A stretch of 64,000 nt of DNA from Burkholderia stabilis. Lineage in GTDB: Bacteria > Pseudomonadota > Gammaproteobacteria > Burkholderiales > Burkholderiaceae. Positions 17,511 to 25,724 of the stretch are shown piece after piece. Both the position numbers and the translations under genes were made by a program. Position 1 is the stretch's first letter. The number at the start of each line of letters is the position of its first letter. The stretch covers positions 1,116,001-1,180,000 of the forward strand of contig NZ_CP016442.1 of the NCBI RefSeq assembly GCF_001742165.1. The letters are read 5' to 3'. The notes beneath the pieces are model-generated. The model was not told the origin of the DNA and did not search any database. It saw only the letters and a program-made list of their open reading frames with translations.

Positions 17511-17532
17511 AAATTAAATCAATATATAATTT
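17511..17532. promoter_or_regulatory. AT-rich inverted repeat with embedded -10-like sequence
   Basis: Arms aaatta (17511-17516) and taattt (17527-17532) flank ten bases, and a perfect TATAAT occurs at 17525-17530. It lies between the VOC gene (start 17446) and the LysR gene (start 17558), a likely LysR operator and shared promoter. Confidence 0.4.
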
Positions 17533-17557
17533 CCCGATTCACAAACGGAATTGATGA

Positions 17558-18448
17558 ATGATCCGCGAGCTGAAAACCCTCGTCGCCGTCGCCCGGGAAG
17601 GCACGTTCGCCGCGGCCAGCAACCGCATCGGGCTGACGCAGGCAGCCGTGAGCGCGCAGATGCAGCGCCTCGAAGCCGAACTCGGCTTTGCGCTGTTCGA
17701 CCGGCAAGGCCGGTCGGCGCGCCTGAACGAGATGGGCGATCACGTGCTCGGCCAGGCGCAGGAGCTGATCCGTCTTTACGAAAACCTGAGTTCGACGACG
17801 CCCGGCTCGCCGGCCGCCGTGCGCGTGACGATCGGCGCGATCGCGTCGGTGCAGAGCGCGCTGCTGCCGGCCGCACTGGCCGATTTCCATCATCGCCACC
17901 CGGCATGCCGGACGCGCGTGATACCGGGGCTGTCGATCGAGCTGGTCAACCGGGTCGATGCGGGCGAGATCGACATGGCCGCGATCATCCGGCCGCCGTT
18001 TGCGTTGCAGAGCGACCTGCACTGGACGACGCTCGTGCAGGAGCCGTTCCGGCTGATCGTGCCGCGCAACGTCAAGGGCAAGGATTGGGCCGCGCTGCTC
18101 GCGAGCGAACCGTTTGTCCGTTACGACCGCGCGTCGTTCGGCGGCCGGCAGGTCGATCGCTTCCTGCGCAAGATGCATATCGCGGTGCGCGAAACCTGTG
18201 AACTCGACGAACTCGACGCGATCGTCAAGCTGGTCGAGAACGGCGTCGGCATCGCGATCGTGCCGCAGACCGCCGTGTATCGCCGCTGGCCGGCAGGCGT
18301 GCGCGCGATCGACCTCGGACACCACACGTTTCACCGCGACATCGGGCTCGTGCATCGCGCGCGGCGGACGATGTCGGAACCGGCGCAGATGCTCGCGCGG
18401 CTGATCGAAGAAGCGTCGCAACGGCGCGCGCCGCCGCCGGCCGCGTAA
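17558..18448 (+). CDS. LysR-family transcriptional regulator (divergent from VOC gene)
   Basis: A 296-residue LysR protein. The N-terminal DNA-binding region reads MIRELKTLVAVAREGTFAAA, with AVSAQMQRLEAELGF as recognition part, followed by an effector-binding domain. It begins 111 bp from the divergent VOC gene, so that gene is the best candidate target. The C-terminus is Ala/Pro-rich. The inducer is unknown. Confidence 0.88.
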   Translation: MIRELKTLVAVAREGTFAAASNRIGLTQAAVSAQMQRLEAELGFALFDRQGRSARLNEMGDHVLGQAQELIRLYENLSSTTPGSPAAVRVTIGAIASVQSALLPAALADFHHRHPACRTRVIPGLSIELVNRVDAGEIDMAAIIRPPFALQSDLHWTTLVQEPFRLIVPRNVKGKDWAALLASEPFVRYDRASFGGRQVDRFLRKMHIAVRETCELDELDAIVKLVENGVGIAIVPQTAVYRRWPAGVRAIDLGHHTFHRDIGLVHRARRTMSEPAQMLARLIEEASQRRAPPPAA

Positions 18449-18476
18449 GCGGCGTGCGTACCGGCGCCGCTGCGTC

Positions 18477-19244
18477 TCAGCGCCGCCCGGCCGCCCAGTC
18501 GACCGCCGCATCGAACAGCGCGATGCCGGCCGGCGACAGGTTCACGAACGTGTCGTTGTCGAGGAAGAACATCACGCGGCGCGCCGGCGCGAGCGATTCG
18601 TAGTCCATCGTCGCGCCCTTCTCGTACGCGAAGATCGCAGCCTTGTCGGGTTGACCGTACACGGTCGCGATCGTGATCGCGCCGAGCCCCGGCTTGCCCC
18701 AGCTCATCGGCGCCTGCTTGCCGTACACGTTCGTCGCGCCGGCCGGCAGCCCGGCCGCAATCGGGTGCGGCGCGTTGACGAGCCACAGGTAGCGCTCCTT
18801 GCCCGTTTCGCCGAAGTCGACGTCGTGGCGCTTGCCCGTCATCGCGAGATCGTCGAGCAGGTCGTTTTCCCAGGTCACGAGCGGCTTGTCGAGCGTGCGC
18901 CAGCCGGGCCGCACGTTCTTCGACGACACCGTGGACGAAATCACGACCAGGTCGGCGTCGCGCGCCGCGTCGGGTGTCGCCGATTCGTCGACCAGGCGCA
19001 CCGTGTAACCGCGTTCGCCGAGATGCTGGACGATGCGTTCGTCGATCTTCAGGTTCGGGCCGCGCAATTGCACGAGCATCGCGACGCGCGTGACGGCCGC
19101 CGGCGCATCGGCCGCGAATGCGGGTGCGCCCGCGCCGAGGGTCGCGCCCAACGCGAGCACCGAGCCCGCGATCGCGCGCAATGCGCGGCGCCGCGCGCCG
19201 GCGGCCACGGCGCGCACGGCACCGCTCTTCGTATTCCGGTTCAT
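18477..19244 (-). CDS. Exported protein of unknown function in the iron-signalling operon
   Basis: A 255-residue protein with a long signal region (Arg-rich, then AIAGSVLALGATLGAGAPAFA), possibly a Tat substrate because of the ARRRALRA stretch, though the classic SRRxFLK is absent. The mature part alternates beta strands and helices (VTRVAMLVQLRGP ... DLVVISSTVSS ... ITIATVYGQPDKAAIFAYEKG), resembling a flavodoxin- or glutamine-amidotransferase-like Rossmann fold, but no catalytic Cys is seen. It lies 56 bp downstream of the TonB receptor with a good GGAGAAGATC binding site, so it is probably co-expressed with it and may help ligand handling (inference). Confidence 0.65.
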   Translation of the reverse strand: MNRNTKSGAVRAVAAGARRRALRAIAGSVLALGATLGAGAPAFAADAPAAVTRVAMLVQLRGPNLKIDERIVQHLGERGYTVRLVDESATPDAARDADLVVISSTVSSKNVRPGWRTLDKPLVTWENDLLDDLAMTGKRHDVDFGETGKERYLWLVNAPHPIAAGLPAGATNVYGKQAPMSWGKPGLGAITIATVYGQPDKAAIFAYEKGATMDYESLAPARRVMFFLDNDTFVNLSPAGIALFDAAVDWAAGRR

Positions 19245-19299
19245 GTGGATCTTCTCCGAAGCCGCGCGACAGGGTGCATGCCGCACGGCGGTTGCGTGG

Positions 19300-21885
19300 T
19301 CAGAACTGCAGCGTGGTCAGCAGCGACACCTGTCGCGCGTCGCCGATCGCGACGAAGTAGCGGTTCGCGCTCGACGGGTAGTACGTGCGGTTGAAGAGGT
19401 TCTTCACGTTGAGCTGGAACGACAGCTTCTGCTTGCCGATCCGCGTGTCGTACGTCGCGAACGCATCGGCGAGCACGTACGACGGCAGCGTGAAGCTGTT
19501 CGCCGAATCGCCGGGCCGCGCACCGACGTAGCGCGCGGCCGCGCCGATGCGCAGGTCGTCCCCGCCGGCCAGCGTGCCGACGTCGTAGACGGCCGCGAGC
19601 GACGCCGTGTGCCGCGCGACGTTCCACAACCGGTTGCCCGCATACAGCGGATCGTCGACCGTCTTCGCATCGATGTACGCATAACTCGCGATCACGTTCA
19701 CGCGCTCGCCGATCCTGCCCGACACGTCGAGTTCGACGCCGCGCGAGCGCGCCTTGCCCGACGTGCGCCAGTCGGTCAGCTTCGTCGTGTCGTTGTACTG
19801 CGACACGAGCACGTTCTTCTTGTCGATGTTGAACAGCGCGAGCGTGCCCGTCATCCCGCCCGGCAGGTCGAGCTTGCCGCCCACCTCCCACGCGGTCGCC
19901 TCTTCCGGCGGCGTCGAGCCGTCGATCATGTAGCCCGATGCCATCGGCGCGATCGACGACGACGGCTTCAGCGATTGCGAATAGCTGCCGTACAGCGAGA
20001 ACGCGTCGGTCCACTTGTAGACGACGCCCGCGCGCGGCAGCCACTTCGAGCCGCTGAGATCGGTGTTCGCCGTGAACGGCCGGCCGCGCCCGGCGACCTG
20101 GTTGTACGTGATGTAGCGCAGCCCGCCCGACACGATCCATTTGTCGGTCAGGTGAATGCTGTCCTGCAGGAACACGGACGTGTCGTGCAAGGTGTCGGTC
20201 TGGTCGCTGTCGCTCGCGGACACCGTGCTCGACGGCGGCAGCAGCCCGTACACGGGATCGATGTAGCTGAACGGCGTCTTCACGGCCTGCCGCAGCATGT
20301 CCTTGCGATAGATGCGGCGGTACTCGCTGTCGACGCCGAGCTGCAGGTCGTGGCGCATCCCCGCGAGCGTCACCTTGCCGTTCACGTAAGCGATGCCGTA
20401 GCTGTCGGTGCTGAGCGAGCCGTGCGTCGCATCGTTGCTGCGCGACAGCGTGCCCTTCACCGGATCGACGCCCGTCGTGCGCAACTGGTTCGCGTCGTAG
20501 GTCTCGCGGTTGTAGCTGTAGCCGAGGTGTGCGCTCCAGTCCGCGTTGAACTGGTGATCGATGCTCAGTTGCGCGAGATGCGATTCGCCGTCCATGTTGT
20601 TGAACGGCTCGTCGAGCCGACGCCGCGCGGGAATGTCGAGCGGCGCATTGGTGCGCGGGTCGAGCGCGGTGCCGCGATCGAACGGCGAATGGAATTTGCG
20701 GTACTCGTAGGACACCACGACCTGCGTATCGCGGCCGTACCACGCGAGCGACGGCGCGACGAAGGTCTGCCGGTTTTCGCCGAAGTTGCGCCAGTACTGC
20801 TCGTTCGACTGGTCGACGATCAGCCGGTACGCAAGCCGCGAATCGCCGATCGGCCCCGTCGAGTCGAACGTCGCGCTGCCGCCGTTCTTGCCGTGCCCGA
20901 ACGTCGATGCGCCGAGCGAGATCGCGTTGTAGCGCGTGAGCTGCGGCTGCTTGCTGACGACGTTGACGACGCCGCCCGGGTCCATCAGCCCGTACAGCAG
21001 CGAGGTCGGCCCCTTCAGCACTTCGACGCTGTCGACCGCCGCGTTGAACGATCGCCCCTGCACGATCGGCATCCCGTTGTGCATGATCGAGCCGTCGCGG
21101 TTGCCGCCGAAGCCGCGCTTCATGATCGTGTCCTGCGTGCCCGCGAGCGTGTTGCCCTGCGTGATGCCGCTCACGTTGCCGAGCGCGTCGTCGAGATTGC
21201 GCGGGCGCTGGTCGCGCAGCACCTGCGCGGGCACGACGTTGACCGCCTGCGCGGTGTCGAGCAGCGGAATGTCCGAACGCAGCACATTGGCTTCCTTCGC
21301 CGGCCGGTAGCTTTCGGCGCGCAGCGCGGTGCTGCGCACGTTGATCGCCGGCAGTTCGGCTGCCGCCGCCGCGCCAGTCGCCGCGGGTTGCGCGGCCGAG
21401 CCGTTCGCGCGCATCAGCGTGTAGCCGCCGCCCGGCTGGCGCAGCGCGACGAGCCCCGTGCCCGCCAGCAGGCGATCGAGCGCACCGTCGACGTCGAAGC
21501 GGCCGTGCACGCCGCCGCTCGTCAGGCCGGACGTCAGCTCGGCGGGGAACGCAAGCAGGATGCCCGCGTCGCGCCCGAACCGGTTCAGCGCGCCTTCGAG
21601 CGAGCCGGCCGGAATGTCGAACGCGCGGCGCGCCGCGCGTTGCGCGGCAGGCGCCGCATCGGCGTCGGTGTCGATGTCGGCCAGCGCGGGCAGCGGCAAC
21701 AGCGCCGACAGCAGGACGGCGCCGGCCAGCCGGCGCGCGAAGCGGCCCGACGCGGCGGGCGCGGCCGCGTGCGAGGCACGCGACGGATGACGGGCGGGCG
21801 CCGGGCGGCGCCGATACGTGAGACGGATGGAAGCCATGATCGGGGAGTCGGTGGACGATGGGCCAGTGCTGCTTTCATTACCCAT
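19300..21885 (-). CDS. TonB-dependent siderophore receptor with N-terminal STN signalling domain
   Basis: An 861-residue outer-membrane receptor. After the signal peptide comes a secretin/TonB N-terminal (STN) domain of about 75 residues (RAAFDIPAGSLEGALNRFGR), used to talk to a FecR-type regulator. The plug contains ADxP-like VRSTALRAES and SVEVLKGPTSLLYG, and the barrel ends with the usual C-terminal Phe (TTLQF). FpvA/FecA-like receptors import ferric siderophores and signal occupancy. Two starts are possible: 21885 or 21837 (MASIRLTYRRR), neither with a strong ribosome binding site. FecR- and FecI-like genes lie directly upstream on the same strand. The siderophore is not predictable. Confidence 0.92.
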   Translation of the reverse strand: MGNESSTGPSSTDSPIMASIRLTYRRRPAPARHPSRASHAAAPAASGRFARRLAGAVLLSALLPLPALADIDTDADAAPAAQRAARRAFDIPAGSLEGALNRFGRDAGILLAFPAELTSGLTSGGVHGRFDVDGALDRLLAGTGLVALRQPGGGYTLMRANGSAAQPAATGAAAAAELPAINVRSTALRAESYRPAKEANVLRSDIPLLDTAQAVNVVPAQVLRDQRPRNLDDALGNVSGITQGNTLAGTQDTIMKRGFGGNRDGSIMHNGMPIVQGRSFNAAVDSVEVLKGPTSLLYGLMDPGGVVNVVSKQPQLTRYNAISLGASTFGHGKNGGSATFDSTGPIGDSRLAYRLIVDQSNEQYWRNFGENRQTFVAPSLAWYGRDTQVVVSYEYRKFHSPFDRGTALDPRTNAPLDIPARRRLDEPFNNMDGESHLAQLSIDHQFNADWSAHLGYSYNRETYDANQLRTTGVDPVKGTLSRSNDATHGSLSTDSYGIAYVNGKVTLAGMRHDLQLGVDSEYRRIYRKDMLRQAVKTPFSYIDPVYGLLPPSSTVSASDSDQTDTLHDTSVFLQDSIHLTDKWIVSGGLRYITYNQVAGRGRPFTANTDLSGSKWLPRAGVVYKWTDAFSLYGSYSQSLKPSSSIAPMASGYMIDGSTPPEEATAWEVGGKLDLPGGMTGTLALFNIDKKNVLVSQYNDTTKLTDWRTSGKARSRGVELDVSGRIGERVNVIASYAYIDAKTVDDPLYAGNRLWNVARHTASLAAVYDVGTLAGGDDLRIGAAARYVGARPGDSANSFTLPSYVLADAFATYDTRIGKQKLSFQLNVKNLFNRTYYPSSANRYFVAIGDARQVSLLTTLQF

Positions 21886-21938
21886 GTCACGCGAACATCG
21901 AGAAACAGCTCAGGTCGGCGAAAATTTTTTCGACGCAC

Positions 21939-22925
21939 TCACGAACGAGCCGGCACGACCGTCGCCCAGTAGCGCGTCAGGTACTCGACGTCGATCGGCA
22001 GCGTCGCCTTCAGCGTGTCGAGCACGCGCGCCGGATCGTCGAGCGGATAGGTGCCCGACACGCGCAGGTCGGCCACCGCCGCGTCACAGCGCAGGCTGCC
22101 GCGGCGATAGCGGTCGAGCTCGACGACGAGGTCGGCCAGCCGCATGCGCGACGCGACGAGCATGCCGCTCGTCCACGCGGACGCATACGCATCGAGCGGC
22201 GCCGCCGCGCCGATCGCATCGCGCGTGAAATCCGCGCCCTCTCCCGCCGCGATCACGCGCGCGCCGGCTTGCGCATCGGCCGGCTGCACGCGCACGGCGC
22301 CGGCGAACACTTCGATGCGCGTCGCGCCATCGTGCTGCCGCACCGTGAAGCGCGTACCGAGCGGCCGCAGCTCGCCCTGCGCGGTCGCGACGACGAGCGG
22401 CCGCGCAGGCACCCGATCGTCGTGGCCGCTCGTCACCATGATCGTGCCGCGCAACAGGTGCAGGGAGCGCGCCGTGTCGTCGAAGCGCACGTCGAGCGCC
22501 GTGTCGGTATCGAGCACGACGACCGTGCGATCCGCGAGCGTCACCGTGCGCCGCTCGCCGACCGCCGTTCGCAGGTCGGCCGGCCAGATCGCCGCACGCC
22601 GCGCGGGCTCGGCCATCCATGCGGCGCCGCCCGCGAACAGCAGCACGGCCAGCGTCTTCACCGCCGCGCGGCGGCGGTCCGCACGCGGCGGCAGCAGCGC
22701 CGCGTGCGCGGCCTGCGTGTCGAGCCCGGCCGCCAGCCGGCCGAACCTGCCCTGCATCGCTTCGATATGACGCCATGCCGCGTCGTGCGCCGGATCTTCG
22801 GCGCGCCAGCGCGCGAGCGCGGCGGCGAACGCGTCGTCCGTGCGGCCGGCCTGCCGGTCGACCCACCATTCGACCGCGCGACGCGCGACGTGCGGCGGCA
22901 CCGCCGGCGCTCCCGGGGCGGCCAT
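21939..22925 (-). CDS. FecR-family anti-sigma / sigma-regulator
   Basis: A 328-residue FecR-type protein. The N-terminal cytoplasmic part has the conserved AVEWWVDRQAG segment (about 17-27). A membrane segment TLAVLLFAGGAAWMA lies near residues 91-105. The periplasmic FecR domain follows (TAVGERRTVTLADRTVVVLD) with the C-terminal STN-like interaction region. It receives the signal from the receptor's STN domain and frees the sigma factor. It begins 3 bp after the sigma-factor stop codon and ends 54 bp before the receptor start, so fecI-fecR-receptor form one operon. Confidence 0.92.
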   Translation of the reverse strand: MAAPGAPAVPPHVARRAVEWWVDRQAGRTDDAFAAALARWRAEDPAHDAAWRHIEAMQGRFGRLAAGLDTQAAHAALLPPRADRRRAAVKTLAVLLFAGGAAWMAEPARRAAIWPADLRTAVGERRTVTLADRTVVVLDTDTALDVRFDDTARSLHLLRGTIMVTSGHDDRVPARPLVVATAQGELRPLGTRFTVRQHDGATRIEVFAGAVRVQPADAQAGARVIAAGEGADFTRDAIGAAAPLDAYASAWTSGMLVASRMRLADLVVELDRYRRGSLRCDAAVADLRVSGTYPLDDPARVLDTLKATLPIDVEYLTRYWATVVPARS

Positions 22926-22928
22926 CGT

Positions 22929-23438
22929 TCAGGCCGCCATCGCGAAGAAGCACTGCGTGCCGGCCTTCACGAGATGGCGTTTCACCGTCGCGAGCGACAC
23001 GCCGAGTTCGCGCGCGATCTCGGCCTGTGTAAGCCCGTCGAGCTGCGCGAGCAGGAATGCGCGTTTTGCGGCGACCGGCAGGCCGTCGAGCAGCCGGTCG
23101 ATTTCGAGCAGCGTCTCGAGCACGACCGCCCGCTCCTCCGACGACGGCGCATACGCTTCCGGACGCTGCGCGAGCACGTCGAGATACGCGCGCTCGATCT
23201 GCTCGCGCCGCCAGTGATTGCTCAGCACGCGCTGCGCGACCGTCGTCAGGAACGCGCGCGGCTCGTCGGCGTGAATCGGCTCGTCGCGCGCGAGCAGGCG
23301 CATGAACGTGTCGTGCGCCAGATCGGCCGCGCGGTGCGCGCAACCGAGCTTCCGGCTCAGCCAGCCGCGCAGCCACGCGTGGTGGCCGGCATAGAGGGCG
23401 TCGATTTCTCGATGGAGAGACAGCTTGTCAGCGGACAT
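22929..23438 (-). CDS. FecI-like ECF sigma-70 factor
   Basis: A 169-residue ECF sigma factor with region 2 (HAWLRGWLSRKLGCAHRAAD, then LAHDTFMRLLARDEPIHADE) and region 4 with helix-turn-helix (DGLTQAEIARELGVSLATVK). Iron-starvation sigma factors of this group direct RNA polymerase to the adjacent TonB-receptor promoter. The start at 23438 (MSADKLSLHRE) follows a ggaacc element; upstream in-frame codons run into a non-protein-like stretch overlapping a Fur box. It is first gene of the operon. Confidence 0.92.
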   Translation of the reverse strand: MSADKLSLHREIDALYAGHHAWLRGWLSRKLGCAHRAADLAHDTFMRLLARDEPIHADEPRAFLTTVAQRVLSNHWRREQIERAYLDVLAQRPEAYAPSSEERAVVLETLLEIDRLLDGLPVAAKRAFLLAQLDGLTQAEIARELGVSLATVKRHLVKAGTQCFFAMAA

Positions 23439-23477
23439 GGCCGGGTTCCGGTGTGCGCAGGCGGCGGCAATTTTGTA

Positions 23478-23496
23478 AATGAGAATGATTATTATA
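23478..23496 (-). promoter_or_regulatory. Fur box upstream of the FecI-like gene
   Basis: On the minus strand the 13-mer AATAATCATTCTC matches 11 of 13 positions of GATAATCATTATC from the Fur consensus. It lies about 40-60 bases upstream of the sigma-factor ATG, the position expected for iron repression. Confidence 0.75.
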
Positions 23497-24143
23497 TACA
23501 AAAGCATGCTGACGGCCTGGGTTTCGGTGCGTCACTGCCGCATGCCGTGGCGCGCGAGACGTCGGCCGGCGGCGCACCGGTGCCGGCCGGTCATGCCGAC
23601 GCAGCACGCTCGTGGCGCCGCGTGCATGCAGCGCCGATGAAATCGGGATGCCCGTCGGCGCATACGGCAGATCGATGCCTGCCGGATGCTGCGCATCCGA
23701 ACGGACCAGGAGAACGTCACACGCCGCAACGATCCGCACGCAAAAACGGTAACCGGCGCCGCCGCAAAACACGGTTCGCTCGTCGACCCACGCTCGCTCC
23801 CGGGCGCGAGCGATGCTCCGCTATCACATTCATTACAGTGCGACCAATTCAATTCATTCAATAATCAATTGACGGATCAACGACAATATCCCGGCTGCCG
23901 TCATTCCCCGGAAAATCACCGGAAATTATCTCGAAATTCGCAAGCCGCATCAGCCGAATCGCGAAATCAAAACCAATTGATACGCTATTTCAAATAATTC
24001 AAATCCCTCAATAGAGAATACCGGAGGACGTGCCTGTCGGCTTTACGTCACAAAAGAGAATTTCATTTTTGCCGTTCTATTACGGCTCTGTAGTCTCCTG
24101 CCATCCCGGATCACGCACACAAGCCAATGCGCAAGGAGATGAA
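23497..24143. other. Long AT-rich non-coding interval upstream of a porin
   Basis: About 650 bp without a supported gene. The segment from about 23830 to 24085 is clearly richer in A and T than its surroundings. It probably contains the porin promoter and a long 5' leader. Short open frames here show no protein-like composition. Confidence 0.5.
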
Positions 24144-25304
24144 ATGAAACGCACGACCCTCTCGCTGATTTCCCTCGCGTCGTTCGCGGCGATACCCGCC
24201 GCGCAGGCGCAGTCGAGCGTCACGCTGTACGGCGTAATCGACACGTCGATCACCTACGTGAACCACGCGCAGGGCAAGGACAACGCGTGGATGCTCGGCA
24301 ACAGCAGCGCGGGCAACCTGGCCGGCAGCCGCTTTGGCGTGAAAGGCACCGAGGATCTCGGCGGCGGGCTGAAGGCGCTGTTCCAGCTCGAGAACGGCTT
24401 CGACCCGAGCAACGGCCGCCAGGGCCAGGGCGGCCGCATGTTCGGCCGCCAGGCGTTCGTCGGCCTGACGAGCGACCGTTACGGCACGCTCACGTTCGGC
24501 CGCCAGTACGATCCGCTCATCGATCTCGTGCAGGGCATCACCGCCGACAACTACCTCGGCAGCGTGTTCGCGACGCCGGGCGACGTCGACAACTACGACA
24601 ACAGCTTCCGCGTCGACAACGCGGTGAAATACACGTCGGCCGTGTATTCGGGCCTGCAGTTCTCGGCGATGTATTCGTTCGGCGGCATCGCCGGCAGCAC
24701 CGGCGCCGCGCAGTCGTATTCGGCCGCCGTGTCGTACAACAACGGGCCGTTCAGCGTCGCGGGCGGCTATTTCCACGCGACCAACAGCCCCGCGTCGAAC
24801 AGCCTGCGCAGCGGCTGGACGAGCTCGTCGGACGGCACGTTCGACGGCCCGATCAACAGCGGCTACGCAAGCGCGCACTCGTTCGGCATCGCGCGGGTTG
24901 CCGGCCAGTACGTCGCCGGCCCGTTCACGTTCGGCGTCGGCTACAGCAACGCGCAATACCGCCGCGACGCGAGCTCGGTGTTCGGCTCGAACGAGCACTA
25001 CAACACGGGCCAGGGCTTCGTGAACTACCAGGCGACGAGCGCGCTGCTCGTCGGCGTCGGCTACAGCTACACGCGCTCGGGCGGCGACACGTCGGCGACT
25101 TACCACCAGGTCTCGGCCGGCGCGGACTACAACCTGTCGAAGCGCACCGACGTCTACCTGACCGCCGCGTACCAGCACGCGAGCGGCCAGACCGGCGACG
25201 GCAACGGCGGCTCGATGGCCGCGCAAGCGTCGATCGGCTCGTATGGCTATGCGGGCACGAGTTCGCAGACGATGGTCAACCTCGGCCTGCGTCACCGCTT
25301 CTGA
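24144..25304 (+). CDS. Gram-negative porin (OpcP/OmpC-type)
   Basis: A 386-residue outer-membrane porin. It has a signal peptide MKRTTLSLISLASFAAIPAAQA, mature start QSSVTLYGVIDTS, then FGVKGTEDLGGGLKALFQLE, and a C-terminal LRHRF for outer-membrane assembly. The ATG is chosen at 24144 because AAGGAGATGAA lies directly upstream and a signal peptide starts there. It is preceded by a long AT-rich leader and followed by a UUCG-loop terminator, so it is monocistronic. It is a general or semi-selective diffusion pore; solute unknown. Confidence 0.95.
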   Translation: MKRTTLSLISLASFAAIPAAQAQSSVTLYGVIDTSITYVNHAQGKDNAWMLGNSSAGNLAGSRFGVKGTEDLGGGLKALFQLENGFDPSNGRQGQGGRMFGRQAFVGLTSDRYGTLTFGRQYDPLIDLVQGITADNYLGSVFATPGDVDNYDNSFRVDNAVKYTSAVYSGLQFSAMYSFGGIAGSTGAAQSYSAAVSYNNGPFSVAGGYFHATNSPASNSLRSGWTSSSDGTFDGPINSGYASAHSFGIARVAGQYVAGPFTFGVGYSNAQYRRDASSVFGSNEHYNTGQGFVNYQATSALLVGVGYSYTRSGGDTSATYHQVSAGADYNLSKRTDVYLTAAYQHASGQTGDGNGGSMAAQASIGSYGYAGTSSQTMVNLGLRHRF

Positions 25305-25367
25305 TGACGGCGGACGGCCGGTTGCGCGCCGCGCGGCCGCCGTTCGGCCGGAACCGCATTCATCCGC

Positions 25368-25394
25368 ACGGCGGCTTCGGCCGCCGTTGTTTTT
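25368..25394 (+). terminator. Rho-independent terminator after the porin gene
   Basis: A perfect 8-bp stem (25368-25375 with 25380-25387) closed by a TTCG tetraloop is followed by tgttttt, 64 bp after the porin stop. Confidence 0.88.
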
Positions 25395-25724
25395 GCGAGC
25401 GTCTTTCCTCGCCGTTTCCGGCGCCGGCGCCGACTGCCGCGCGATTTCCGTCCCGTTTGATTCCGCGCCGTTTCCTCGCATGACTGACGCGATACGTCAG
25501 TATTCCGGGCGTCGCCATTGCACCGGGATTCACCGAAAAGCCGGCCATTTTTACCGATCGGGATGCGTCGCGGCCGGTGATCCGGCGCGATAAAAATGCG
25601 CGGCACGCACACGGGCAAATGCAAAGGAAAGTTTGACGCGAGCCATTTGCCTGTCCGCTATGGCAAACTTCGCGTCTCTCGTCATTTCCTTGCACCGGGC
25701 GGCCGGATTCCGCCCCATCCTGCC
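25395..25724. other. Non-coding interval before the lytic transglycosylase gene
   Basis: About 330 bp after the porin terminator. An open frame in phase with the transglycosylase extends back to 25596, but it lacks family similarity and the signal peptide starts at 25725, so this stretch is taken as leader and promoter. TTGACG at about 25633 could be a -35 element, without a convincing -10. Confidence 0.35.

Noticed and set aside
19033..21972. Very long open frame on the plus strand opposite the TonB receptor
   Set aside because: It is antisense to a clearly recognisable receptor and consists mainly of Arg, Ala, Val and His, typical of shadow frames in high-GC DNA.
23686..23997. 103-codon open frame in the AT-rich porin leader
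   Set aside because: No recognisable fold and no good start signal; the AT-rich stretch is better read as a leader or promoter.
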